Of a DNA stretch of 18,078 nt, positions 1 through 7,059 are shown piece by piece. The notes under the pieces were generated by a model. It had not been told where the DNA came from, did no database searches, and worked only from the letters and a program-made list of their open reading frames with translations. The stretch's first letter is position 1, and each line of letters begins with the position of its first letter. Location of the stretch: positions 1 to 18,078 of the forward strand of contig MNVK01000038.1 in assembly GCA_001871685.1 (NCBI GenBank), written 5' to 3'. Both the position numbers and the translations under genes were made by a program. Origin of the DNA: Nitrospirae bacterium CG1_02_44_142 (lineage in GTDB: Bacteria; Nitrospirota; Thermodesulfovibrionia; Thermodesulfovibrionales; UBA1546).

Positions 1-1463
1 CACAGCTCCAGGTCCACGCGCGGCTGTTGAATTGTTTTTTCCTTTCCATTTCTGTCCTTTACGCTTACCCTATCAAACCATACCGCCTTCTTCGGTGTAG
101 GGCATACTTCCTCGCATACTATGCAGGGCGTTGCATGGGCATAAGGCAGGCACCTGCTTTTGTCAATCATAGCAAGCCCTATCTTAATCTTTGCCTTTTC
201 TTTCAAGTCCAATTTCTTTATCGCTCCTGTCGGGCATACCTGGCCGCAGAGCGTGCACCGGTATTCGCAGTATCCTATTTTGGGAATAAGCAGGGGAGAC
301 CATATACCTTCAAGTCCTGCCTCAAGAAATGTCGGCTGAAGCCCGTTTGTTATGCATACCTTCATGCATTCACCGCATTTGACACATCTTTTAAGAAACT
401 CTCTTTCCTCAAGCGCTCCCGGAGGCCGGATTAATTTCTGATTCGGAACCTCTGCTTTGGACAAGGGATTGGCGCGCAAAAGAGGCACGGCGACAACACC
501 TGATACCAGAGACGTAAGAACCCTCCTTCTACCAAGGTCCAGTCCGCCATACCCCCCTGTAATTCCCCCGATATTATCGGGGGACATAGGGGGGTGGAAT
601 CCAAAACTGACTGCGTTCTGCGGGCATACGTCATCGCAGTTCCAACAATAAAAGCACTCTGTGTCCTTCCAGTCTTCCTTTTTATCAGGAGATGCATTAC
701 CCTGACATACAGAAGCGCACGCGCCGCACGAAGTGCATCCTTCGCTCACTGTTCTTTTAAGAATGGAAAATCTTGATAAGAGGCCGAGCAAGGCTCCGAG
801 CGGGCATAGATACCTGCACCAGAATCTCTTTTCTGCAAGATTCATCCCGAGAATAAAAAGGAACAGGATGCCTATGAAGGCGCTCTGGTTGTAAAAAGGC
901 TGTTGAAAGGAGAGTATTCCTTTTTTAAATACTGAATAAACAGCCTCTGATATATCAACCAGGCCCTTGATATCTGAGTTATATACGGCGTCAAACACCG
1001 CCTTTGTTCCGTAATTGAATGCCGGATAGATACTCACAGAGAGCGACCTTATGAGAAGAGAAAGCGGGTCCACAATGCCGGCAAGCTGAAGCGAAAAAAC
1101 AGAGGCTGCGAGAAGAAACATCAGGATATAATATTTTGTCCTGTGCCAGTTAAGACTTATATTATCCGAATGTTTTTTCCTGAAAGAACCGGCAATATTA
1201 TTCAGCGTCCCAAGAGGGCATACCCATCCGCAAAACACTCTTCCTAAAAGCATCGTGGCAGCTATCACCGCCAGAGAAAAATAAAAAGCCTTCTGGACAG
1301 TATGCGCTGAAAGGATTGTGGTTATAAAAATCAGCGGGTCAAAATCAAGGAATATTTTTATCGGATAGCCAAGCTCATCCTTGCCTTTTGCCTCTGTCTG
1401 CAAAAAGAGGAAAAGGAACAGCAATAAGAATATCCCCTGAGTAATCCTTCTCAGATTCTGCAA
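1..1463 (-). CDS. NapH/NapG-like membrane polyferredoxin, 3' end cut by window edge
   Basis: Translation of the minus strand from a TTG at 1463 is open for 487 codons to the window edge, so the C-terminus is missing. An in-frame TGA at 1473-1475 leaves TTG as the only usual start this far upstream. The TTG lies two bases past the stop of the DUF362 gene, which suggests translational coupling. Order of parts: a hydrophobic N-terminus; membrane segments with CxxxCP motifs (C78-C82, C216-C220) like those of NapH/NosR proteins; two 4Fe-4S clusters (C243/246/249/253 and C270/273/276/280); then a Tat-like stretch RRRVLTSLVSG at about 312; then a NapG-like part with further clusters (C360/363/366/370, C399-C410, C438-C454). 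It is probably an inner-membrane electron carrier between quinol or ferredoxin and a periplasmic or cytoplasmic partner. It looks like a fusion of NapH-like and NapG-like proteins, with a repeat-encoded peptide at the junction. Partner and substrate are unknown. Confidence 0.9.
   Translation of the reverse strand, partial: MQNLRRITQGIFLLLFLFLFLQTEAKGKDELGYPIKIFLDFDPLIFITTILSAHTVQKAFYFSLAVIAATMLLGRVFCGWVCPLGTLNNIAGSFRKKHSDNISLNWHRTKYYILMFLLAASVFSLQLAGIVDPLSLLIRSLSVSIYPAFNYGTKAVFDAVYNSDIKGLVDISEAVYSVFKKGILSFQQPFYNQSAFIGILFLFILGMNLAEKRFWCRYLCPLGALLGLLSRFSILKRTVSEGCTSCGACASVCQGNASPDKKEDWKDTECFYCWNCDDVCPQNAVSFGFHPPMSPDNIGGITGGYGGLDLGRRRVLTSLVSGVVAVPLLRANPLSKAEVPNQKLIRPPGALEEREFLKRCVKCGECMKVCITNGLQPTFLEAGLEGIWSPLLIPKIGYCEYRCTLCGQVCPTGAIKKLDLKEKAKIKIGLAMIDKSRCLPYAHATPCIVCEEVCPTPKKAVWFDRVSVKDRNGKEKTIQQPRVDLEL
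551..595 (-). repeat. Palindromic repeat at the polyferredoxin domain junction
   Basis: Outer C6 and G6 runs enclose a perfect 19-bp hairpin, CCCCCGATA-T-TATCGGGGG (565-583). It is in frame with the polyferredoxin and encodes about residues 290-305 (PPMSPDNIGGITGG). The layout resembles the 44-bp family but the core is different. Confidence 0.8.
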
Positions 1464-1464
1464 C

Positions 1465-2367
1465 TTATATATTCATCCTCTTTACCTTTAATTTTGCAAT
1501 GTCCATTCTGCCGAGTCCCATCTTATCCGCAATCTTCACATAGTCAAGGTCGCTGCCTTTCATGCCAAAAAGAGTGGCGCCAAACGAGTCCACAGCAACC
1601 TGGTCAACCCCGACAATAACCGTATCCATTTTTTTCACATCGCTGAGACTTCCACCCTGAGGGCCGTTTGCCGTTAGAATACGCACCGCATCAAGGACGG
1701 TAAGAGCGGGCTTAATAGCCATGGAAAGGTCCACAAGGCTCTCATCAAGCCTCTGATGTATCGTGCGCCTTGAGCCTCCCATCACGCCCATCCAGTTTTT
1801 CATTGACATCGTCAACTTTGCGAGGCTGTGATGTTTTGCAATAGGAATGTTAATCACCTTATCAGCCTCAAATACCTCGGTATAAAGAGGCCATGACTTC
1901 AAAGCCTCGCCCTTTATATTCATCTCCTTGAATTTTCTTTCGTCAACATAACTGACGTCAGCGCCCGCTGCCTTTGCGGCATCGGCAATCCCACTCTGGA
2001 CATAACACCTTCTGGGGTCATTCACCGGCCTGTCAAATACCTTTACCTTTTTTGCGCCTGCCTCATAGCACATCTGCACTACAACTCCAACGACTTCAGG
2101 ATTTGTATCCCCTGCCTGCTCGGGCGTTCGGTCCCAGGCTATATTCGGCTTTACAACAACAATATCGCCTTTTGATACAAACTTTTTCATCCCGCCCATT
2201 GCATTAATCGCGGCCCTTGTAATCTTTGAAGGAGATACGCCGTGCGCAACTGCAAGATCAATTTTTTCAGCTGCTTCGGCAGGAGCAATAAACGAATCAA
2301 AACTTCTTGGAATAGAAAGCCCTATACCGGATATTGCCGCCAGCTTTATAAAATCCCTCCGATTCAT
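1465..2367 (-). CDS. DUF362 domain protein with Tat signal peptide
   Basis: The 300-residue protein begins with a twin-arginine signal (NRRDFIKLAAISGIGLSIP) and a plausible cleavage region near the AEAA at 30-33, so export of the folded protein is expected. The rest matches the DUF362 family, with the characteristic stretch around KHHSLAKLTMSMKNWMGVMGG. The family's biochemical role is not established. There is no ferredoxin domain in this copy. A strong GGAGG lies about 6 bases before the ATG. It starts 14 bases after the oxidoreductase alpha stop and ends two bases before the polyferredoxin start, so the three genes are probably one transcript. The pairing with a cysteine-rich membrane ferredoxin suggests a redox or metal-related role outside the cytoplasm, but that is inference. 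Confidence 0.88.
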   Translation of the reverse strand: MNRRDFIKLAAISGIGLSIPRSFDSFIAPAEAAEKIDLAVAHGVSPSKITRAAINAMGGMKKFVSKGDIVVVKPNIAWDRTPEQAGDTNPEVVGVVVQMCYEAGAKKVKVFDRPVNDPRRCYVQSGIADAAKAAGADVSYVDERKFKEMNIKGEALKSWPLYTEVFEADKVINIPIAKHHSLAKLTMSMKNWMGVMGGSRRTIHQRLDESLVDLSMAIKPALTVLDAVRILTANGPQGGSLSDVKKMDTVIVGVDQVAVDSFGATLFGMKGSDLDYVKIADKMGLGRMDIAKLKVKRMNI

Positions 2368-2381
2368 CCCTGCCTCCTTTT

Positions 2382-4193
2382 CTATGACAATCTGCTTTTA
2401 ATTTCTCTCGCCAATTCTTCCAGTGTAAACGGCCTGCCGTCGTATCTATTGATGAATCCATTGAATGAATAGCCTGTTTCCGCTTTCATCAGCCTTGCAA
2501 ACTGGCCTGTTGCATTATTTTCTACGCAGATAGTTATTTTTGCATTTTTAAGAATATTCAGATAATCAAACTTATCAGTTAATGGGAAAGGATACATCTC
2601 GCTGAAATGAAGCATTGCAATACCCCCCTTGCCCCCCTTGATAAGGGGAGGATGGGGGGGTGATAATTCGTCAACCGCCTCTTTCATTATTCCATAATTA
2701 GAGCCCCACCCTGCTATTATTACTTCCGGCTTATTATCTCCGTAAAGAGTCGGCGGCTCCATCTCCTTCTTAATAAGAGGCAATTTTTTAAACAGCCTTT
2801 TATCCACCATTTTTATTCTGGTCTCCGCATCCTCAACAATATGCCCTTCCTCATCATGCTCATCGCTGTCTGTTATGACAAGATGTTCTGCATCTCCGGG
2901 AATTCCCATAGGCGATACGCCTGTATCCGTATATGTATGTCTTTTATACTCTTTAAGATTTTTGAATGCATCACCGCGCAGCCTGTAATCAGTGTATTTA
3001 ATTTTCTCCAGATTAAATTCTTCAAAGGTCCATTCCGAATCAGAAAGATACTGGTCAAAGATGATTATTGCCGGAATCTGATATTTCTCGGCAAGCTCAA
3101 AGGCCTTGTTCGTGAGATAAAACGCCTGCTCAGGCGTGCCGGGCGCAAAGATGACTCTCGGAAATTCTCCATGCGCTGTGTGCAATGCAAACAAGAGGTC
3201 TCCCTGCTCTGTCCTGGTCGGAAGTCCCGTGGCAGGCGCAGGCCTTTGCCCGAGAGCTATAACAACAGGCGTTTCGGTCATGCCTGAAAGGGAAAGCCCC
3301 TCAACCATTAAAGCAAAACCTCCTCCTGCCGTGCCTGTCATTGACCTGACGCCGGCAAATGATGCGCCAAGCGCCATATTGATTGCAGCAATCTCGTCCT
3401 CTGCCTGCTCCACGATAATTCCGAATTCCTTTTCCTTGCCTGCAATATAATTCATAATGCCCGTTGAAGGGGTCATGGGATATGCAGAATAAAATTTGCA
3501 TCCTGAAGCAATAGCGCCTAACCCGATTGCCTCAACCGAACTTATCAGCATCTTAGGCTTCAATGGCGAGTCGGCAACTGCCGGAGAAAAAGAACACCGC
3601 ATACAATTCTTAACGGCAAAATCATGTCCTGCCATTGCAGCATTCACATTTGCCTTTATGACGTCTTCGCCTTTTTTCCAGAATGTATCTTTTATAATCC
3701 CAAGCAGTATACTGAGTTCCATCCCGAGCATCCCAAGCACTGCTCCTGTCGCAACCGTATTTGCCATTATCTTGCTGCCTCCGCTTTCTACGGCTAATTT
3801 AATGAAAGGAATGTCAAGGAAATGGGAGTATTTATCTGATAATCCCCCCATCCCCCCTTTAGTAAAGGGGGGCGAGGGGGGATTATTTCCGAATTCCTGT
3901 TTCAGCGCAGTTGAGTCATATATTATCTGGCCTATAGCGGTCAGTTCCTTTTCGTGCCGTTCAATGCTTTCTTTATCAAGGGCCACAAGAATATCTACCT
4001 TCTCCCTTGAAGCCATTACGGGCTTATCCGAAAACCTTATCTGATAGAAATTATGGCCGCCTCTTACGCGGGATTCATAATCCTGATTGGTAAAAACATG
4101 AAAGCCTGTCCTTGAGAACACCTTTGCAAGCGTGTCGCCGACAGTCTGTATCCCCTGCCCTGCCTCACCGCCTATCTTTATTGAATAGTCCAC
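2382..4193 (-). CDS. 2-oxoacid:acceptor oxidoreductase, fused gamma-alpha subunit
   Basis: A 603-residue protein of the KorA/PorA type. Residues 1-190 are the gamma domain, with GGEAGQGIQTVG at 8-19 and RVRGGHN at 42-48. Residues about 218-603 are the alpha domain, with YPMTPST at 238-244, VEQAEDEIAA at 261-270 and GTAGGGFALM at 287-296. The linker carries a CxxC (C197, C200). Such enzymes oxidise 2-oxoacids to acyl-CoA with reduction of ferredoxin, or run in reverse in CO2 fixation. They need a thiamine-diphosphate beta subunit, which is not adjacent here, so the substrate cannot be assigned. The start is GTG at 4193 with a weak GGTGA before it; the frame is closed by TGA further upstream. 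Two repeat-encoded peptides interrupt it, at residues about 103-117 (gamma domain) and 511-524 (alpha C-terminal part). Both sit in segments that look like surface loops. Confidence 0.92.
   Translation of the reverse strand: MDYSIKIGGEAGQGIQTVGDTLAKVFSRTGFHVFTNQDYESRVRGGHNFYQIRFSDKPVMASREKVDILVALDKESIERHEKELTAIGQIIYDSTALKQEFGNNPPSPPFTKGGMGGLSDKYSHFLDIPFIKLAVESGGSKIMANTVATGAVLGMLGMELSILLGIIKDTFWKKGEDVIKANVNAAMAGHDFAVKNCMRCSFSPAVADSPLKPKMLISSVEAIGLGAIASGCKFYSAYPMTPSTGIMNYIAGKEKEFGIIVEQAEDEIAAINMALGASFAGVRSMTGTAGGGFALMVEGLSLSGMTETPVVIALGQRPAPATGLPTRTEQGDLLFALHTAHGEFPRVIFAPGTPEQAFYLTNKAFELAEKYQIPAIIIFDQYLSDSEWTFEEFNLEKIKYTDYRLRGDAFKNLKEYKRHTYTDTGVSPMGIPGDAEHLVITDSDEHDEEGHIVEDAETRIKMVDKRLFKKLPLIKKEMEPPTLYGDNKPEVIIAGWGSNYGIMKEAVDELSPPHPPLIKGGKGGIAMLHFSEMYPFPLTDKFDYLNILKNAKITICVENNATGQFARLMKAETGYSFNGFINRYDGRPFTLEELAREIKSRLS
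2620..2665 (-). repeat. G/C-run palindromic repeat inside oxidoreductase gene, copy A
   Basis: C-run/G-run palindrome with a central stem around CCCCTTATCAAGGGG on the coding strand. It reads in frame as SPPHPPLIKGGKGG, residues 511-524 of the oxidoreductase. It belongs to the same family as the copies at 3841, 8766 and 8982 but is more diverged. Confidence 0.85.
3841..3884 (-). repeat. G/C-run palindromic repeat inside oxidoreductase gene, copy B
   Basis: A 44-bp element with AATCCCCCC/GGGGGGATT outer arms and a CCCCCCTTTA/TAAAGGGGGG inner hairpin. By eye it differs at only three positions from the copy at 8766-8809 when both are read on their coding strands. It is translated as NPPSPPFTKGGMGG (residues 104-117), between a predicted beta strand of the gamma domain and the continuing domain sequence. 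Confidence 0.9.
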
Positions 4194-4213
4194 TTGTTCA
4201 CCAATAACCCTCG

Positions 4214-4357
4214 TTAATCATGGGAATTGCCTTTGAGCGGTTTTATTTTGCCGATAGTCATACAACCTTTGTTAAGGGGGACACAAGGGGGTTGTGAGGC
4301 AAAATACCTCGGAGGGCGAAGCCCGAGAATGAGCGAAAAGGTTGTTCCCATGATTAA
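4214..4357. repeat. 144-bp nested inverted-repeat (MITE-like) intergenic element
   Basis: The gap between the oxidoreductase and the ferritin-like gene is almost filled by a symmetrical element. Its outer ends are perfect 13-bp inverted repeats (TTAATCATGGGAA at 4214-4226, TTCCCATGATTAA at 4345-4357). Inside are a perfect 9-bp pair (TATTTTGCC at 4244-4252, GGCAAAATA at 4298-4306) and a 6-bp pair (ACAACC at 4262-4267, GGTTGT at 4290-4295). A further small hairpin lies at 4308-4327. No ORF of note is inside. It could be a non-autonomous mobile element, or a structured untranslated region affecting expression of the oxidoreductase operon. No target-site duplication was seen. Confidence 0.7.
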
Positions 4358-4359
4358 AC

Positions 4360-4833
4360 CTACTTTTTCACAAAACTTCCCTTAAACTTGTTCAGCCACA
4401 TGATATGGCTCTTCTCTTCATTTATAATCTCATCAACAATATCCTTTTCCTTAATTACATTTCTTATCTCATAAAAATAGAGAAGTGTCTCTTTTTCAAA
4501 ACCCAGGGCAAAATTAACTGCAGCGCCGATTGATTTTACATGCTCAAGCGAAGGCAGGGACTTATTTCTGCCCAGGAAGAACTCCGATTCAACAATAGCC
4601 CTGAGATACTGCGATACCTCTTCCCACCCTTCAGGTTCTTCGGCGCCTGTTATCCCCTTCAATTCAGAAAAAGTCTTTTCATGCCTCAGTTCCTTTTGCG
4701 CAAGAGTCTCAAAGAGTTTTTTAAAGGCCTCATCCTTTTCAAACTTCTTTGCCATTGAAGAGTAAAACTGATAGCCGAGCCTCTCTGCCTGAACAGCCTG
4801 TTCAATAACCTCATTTACTGAAAACTTTTCCAT
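4360..4833 (-). CDS. Rubrerythrin-family ferritin-like diiron protein
   Basis: A 157-residue all-helical protein of the COG1633/rubrerythrin-like type, without a C-terminal rubredoxin domain. Probable diiron ligands are E17, E48 and H51 of an ExxH motif (ELRH), E113 (FEKE) and E140/H143 of EKSH, which gives the two ExxH-containing half-domains of the fold. Members handle peroxide or sense and store iron in anaerobes; the exact role cannot be read from the sequence. The start is well supported by AAGGGGG four bases before the ATG. It lies upstream of the oxygen-sensitive oxidoreductase, separated by the 144-bp inverted-repeat element. Protection of that enzyme is a possible link but is inference. 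Confidence 0.85.
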   Translation of the reverse strand: MEKFSVNEVIEQAVQAERLGYQFYSSMAKKFEKDEAFKKLFETLAQKELRHEKTFSELKGITGAEEPEGWEEVSQYLRAIVESEFFLGRNKSLPSLEHVKSIGAAVNFALGFEKETLLYFYEIRNVIKEKDIVDEIINEEKSHIMWLNKFKGSFVKK

Positions 4834-4878
4834 GTTTCCCCCTTACATTAGTGAATAGTCGTTAGTGAAATAGAAGAT

Positions 4879-4907
4879 ATTATAGACATGCGTCTTACTT
4901 AAGAGTT
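4879..4907 (-). promoter_or_regulatory. Possible promoter of the ferritin-like gene
   Basis: A TATAAT lies on the minus strand at 4879-4884, about 46 bases before the ATG at 4833. The position 17 bases further upstream (AACTCT) is a poor -35 match, so an activator or another sigma factor may be needed if this is real. Confidence 0.35.
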
Positions 4908-5248
4908 TAGATTATTTTTTTGACGTCGTCAATAGTAACAATGCGCCCGGCTATAAGGAGCTCTAATAAAATAAATCCGCCGCAGGGCAAGGCCTTTCCC
5001 TCTTGAAGTATGAAGTCGCAGTCAGACTCATAAAATGCGCATGAAGCGCACATATTCCGGATAAGCTTTTCTCCTGCGGCAATATCTGAAACCTGTCCGG
5101 ATTTATCAAATGGAATTTCCCTTCCGCTCTCAATTAACTTTTTTATCACGATAAAACCCATACAGGCGAGTTCGCTGTCTTTTGAAGGCTTATAATATGA
5201 ACAAAAATTTTCGCAAAGTTTTTTGTTCAGCTCTGAGTTTTCCATCAT
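4907..5248 (-). CDS. Small cysteine-rich protein with internal duplication, function unknown
   Basis: About 113-115 residues. Numbered from a TTG at 5254, the cysteines are C14, C18, C31 and C69, C72, C79, C91. The two halves look like a duplicated module: a cysteine pair, a tyrosine, another cysteine followed by xGF-I, then a hydrophobic stretch ending in LI-x-x-GR, seen as CMGFIVIKKLIESGR and CGGFILLELLIAGR. Each module could bind a metal or Fe-S cluster, but no named family was recognised. I prefer an ATG start (5248 or 5245) over the TTG at 5254; the GGGA before the ATG at 5245 is the nearest ribosome-binding match. It begins 13 bases after the histidine kinase stop and is probably translated from the same mRNA. 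Confidence 0.7.
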   Translation of the reverse strand: MMENSELNKKLCENFCSYYKPSKDSELACMGFIVIKKLIESGREIPFDKSGQVSDIAAGEKLIRNMCASCAFYESDCDFILQEGKALPCGGFILLELLIAGRIVTIDDVKKII

Positions 5249-5261
5249 TCCCAAATAGCGC

Positions 5262-6539
5262 TCACTCTTTTCTATCTTTATCCAGCAGTCCCCTTATTTT
5301 CTTTAAAAGTTCAGTAGGTGAAATAGGTTTTATAATAAAGTTCAACTCTCTTTTAGCTGCGCCTGCTATGCTCCTTCTGCTTAAAAAATCCGCAGGATAA
5401 CCGCTTGAAAAGAGCGCTTTCATCTCCGGCTTTATCTTCTTTATTATCTCATAAACCTCTTCGCCGCTCATCTTAGGCATTATCATATCAAGGAAAACAA
5501 CTCCAATTCTATCTTTATTATCCATAAATTTATTTATCGCATCTTCTCCGTCAACAGCCTCTATCACATTATAACCGTATTCCTCCAGAACCTCCTTAAC
5601 AATTTTCCTGACATCACCTTCGTCTTCCGCCACAAGCACCGTTTCTGTGCCGGCCAGCGCCAACTTTGTTCCGCTCGCATCAGAACCGGAAATATCCGCA
5701 ATCCGCATCCCTGAATTAACAGCGGCTATAGGCAGATATATCTTAAATGTTGTGCCTTTGCCGGGTTCACTGTAACAATTGATATAGCCATTATGCTGTT
5801 TGATTATACCGTATACTATTGAAAGGCCGAGCCCTGTGCCTTTACCTGCTTCCTTTGTTGTAAAGAACGGTTCAAAAATCCGCTGCCTGGTTTCATCGTC
5901 CATACCGCAGCCGCTGTCCGTAACTGATATAAGAGCATACATTCCGGGTTTGCCGTAACCATGGACCTTCTCATATTCTTCATCAAATTCTACAAGCCCT
6001 GTCTCTATGGTTAACAACCCGCCATCAGACATCGCATCACGGGCATTCGCTGCGAGATTCATCAGCGCCTGCTCCATCTGCCCTGCATCGGCCAGGACAA
6101 TTAACTCCCCCAACCCCTCTCTTAAATTAAGATGGGGCGCCGAAGGCGGGGGCGTTATTACCCTCAACTCTATGTCTTCTCCTATGACCCTTCGCAAAAG
6201 CCCTTCCACCTTTCTTATTATTTCATTTATATCAACAGGCTGGAGCGATAAGAGTTGTTTTCTGCTGAAGGTAAGGAGGCTCCTCACAAGAGCCGCCGCC
6301 CTCTCTGATGAGGCAAGTATCTGGTCAACATGGGCCCTCAGAGGGTCGTCTCTGCCCATTTTCATCTGCAATATGCCGGCATAGCCCACTATTACTGTAA
6401 GGATATTATTAAAATCATGCGCTATCCCCCCTGTCAGCGTACCGACAGCCTCCATTTTCTGGGCATGTCTCAACTGTGCTTCAAGCCCGGCAACCTGCTG
6501 TGAAAGTTTTTTTAACTCATCATTGTTATTACTCAACAT
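5262..6539 (-). CDS. Hybrid histidine kinase-receiver protein, no sensor domain
   Basis: A 425-residue protein. A short coiled-coil start (about 1-25) leads to a HisKA H-box with the phospho-accepting H41 (GGIAHDFNN). The ATPase domain has an N-box at N165 (NLAANARDAM), DSGCGM at 208-213, FEPFFTTK at 222-229 and GTGLGLS at 234-240. A C-terminal receiver follows from about 300, with acidic residues E305/D306, phospho-acceptor D351 (FLDMIMP) and K404. There is no transmembrane or PAS region, so it is probably cytoplasmic and takes its signal from a partner. Residues 129-146 are an insertion encoded by a palindromic repeat just before the N-box. A GGAGGAGG directly before the ATG supports the start. 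The neighbouring genes are regulators, and no separate response regulator is adjacent. Confidence 0.92.
   Translation of the reverse strand: MLSNNNDELKKLSQQVAGLEAQLRHAQKMEAVGTLTGGIAHDFNNILTVIVGYAGILQMKMGRDDPLRAHVDQILASSERAAALVRSLLTFSRKQLLSLQPVDINEIIRKVEGLLRRVIGEDIELRVITPPPSAPHLNLREGLGELIVLADAGQMEQALMNLAANARDAMSDGGLLTIETGLVEFDEEYEKVHGYGKPGMYALISVTDSGCGMDDETRQRIFEPFFTTKEAGKGTGLGLSIVYGIIKQHNGYINCYSEPGKGTTFKIYLPIAAVNSGMRIADISGSDASGTKLALAGTETVLVAEDEGDVRKIVKEVLEEYGYNVIEAVDGEDAINKFMDNKDRIGVVFLDMIMPKMSGEEVYEIIKKIKPEMKALFSSGYPADFLSRRSIAGAAKRELNFIIKPISPTELLKKIRGLLDKDRKE
6101..6160 (-). repeat. Palindromic repeat inside the histidine kinase gene
   Basis: A C-run/G-run element centred on the palindrome TCTTAAATTAAGA (6120-6132), with flanking CCCC and GGGG and a CGCCTTCGGCG hairpin on the coding strand. 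It is in frame and encodes about residues 129-146 (TPPPSAPHLNLREGLGEL). It has a different core from the 44-bp family. Confidence 0.75.
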
Positions 6540-6543
6540 TGCC

Positions 6544-6563
6544 TCCTCCGCCTGAGGCGGATG
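6544..6563. repeat. 20-bp repeat with CCGCCTGAGGCGG palindrome at the kinase ribosome-binding site
   Basis: TCCTCCGCCTGAGGCGGATG occurs here and, identically, at 13068-13087 inside alaS. On the kinase coding strand the palindrome directly precedes and partly supplies the GGAGGAGG ribosome-binding site, so a hairpin could compete with ribosome binding. Confidence 0.8.
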
Positions 6564-6594
6564 TTACACCCGCAGTCAAATATTGTGCACTTCT

Positions 6595-6613
6595 ACTTAA
6601 CTAAAAGTTAAGT
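6595..6613. promoter_or_regulatory. Inverted repeat between PilZ and kinase genes
   Basis: ACTTAACT (6595-6602) and AGTTAAGT (6606-6613) are perfect 8-bp arms around a 3-base centre. It lies 25 bases downstream of the PilZ stop. With no T-run after it, an operator is as likely as a terminator. Confidence 0.45.
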
Positions 6614-6637
6614 GGAGCTTACATTTGTGGGCAAAAG

Positions 6638-7027
6638 TCATATCATGCTTCCATTCACAAAATTAACGATTCTCTGCCTGTCTTCTTCCTTAATTTCTGA
6701 AAATTCCACGCCCACCTGATACCTATTTTCTCCTTCCTCAAAGCTATCCTTTGCTATCCCTCTTGTCCATGATGCTTTCGCAACAACATGCACGGAGAAA
6801 ATAATATTTTTGCCGCTGGTTGAAGGCTGGTATATCTCCAGTTCAAGCTCGCTGCCTGCAGGAATATCCCTGTCTGTCTCAAACATTAACCCGCCTCCGC
6901 TTATGTCTCTGGTAAATGCCTTGAATTCATCCGCATGGTTTGCCTTCAAAGAGCCGAGGATAAAAATATTGTCTTCCAGCCTGAGGAATTTTCTTCTTTC
7001 TGCATACCGAGATATTTCCATGCCCAT
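6638..7027 (-). CDS. PilZ domain c-di-GMP receptor
   Basis: A 129-residue single-domain protein. It has the PilZ arginine motif near residue 11-16 (RRKFLR) and the DISGGG loop near 41-46, the two parts known to bind cyclic di-GMP, followed by alternating beta strands and a short C-terminal helix. Single-domain PilZ proteins usually tune motility, pili or polysaccharide output by binding partners. A strong AGGAGGTG lies about 15 bases before the ATG, a longer gap than usual; no alternative start exists because TAG precedes in frame. It follows the XRE-cupin gene by 32 bases, so co-transcription is likely. A pilT gene lies elsewhere in the window. Confidence 0.9.
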   Translation of the reverse strand: MGMEISRYAERRKFLRLEDNIFILGSLKANHADEFKAFTRDISGGGLMFETDRDIPAGSELELEIYQPSTSGKNIIFSVHVVAKASWTRGIAKDSFEEGENRYQVGVEFSEIKEEDRQRIVNFVNGSMI

Positions 7028-7059
7028 TTTTATTATTTTCTACACCTCCTGAATTTATT

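Noticed and set aside
27..434. Plus-strand frame of 135 codons rich in Cys and Tyr
   Set aside because: It is the antisense of the polyferredoxin, whose cluster motifs are continuous on the minus strand.
431..697. Minus-strand frame of 88 codons within the polyferredoxin
   Set aside because: It is out of frame with the cysteine motifs and has no recognisable domain; it is a shadow of the main gene.
5262..6539. Frameshift or gene decay in the histidine kinase because of its odd segment before the N-box
   Set aside because: The frame is intact and all catalytic motifs remain; the odd segment matches a palindromic repeat.
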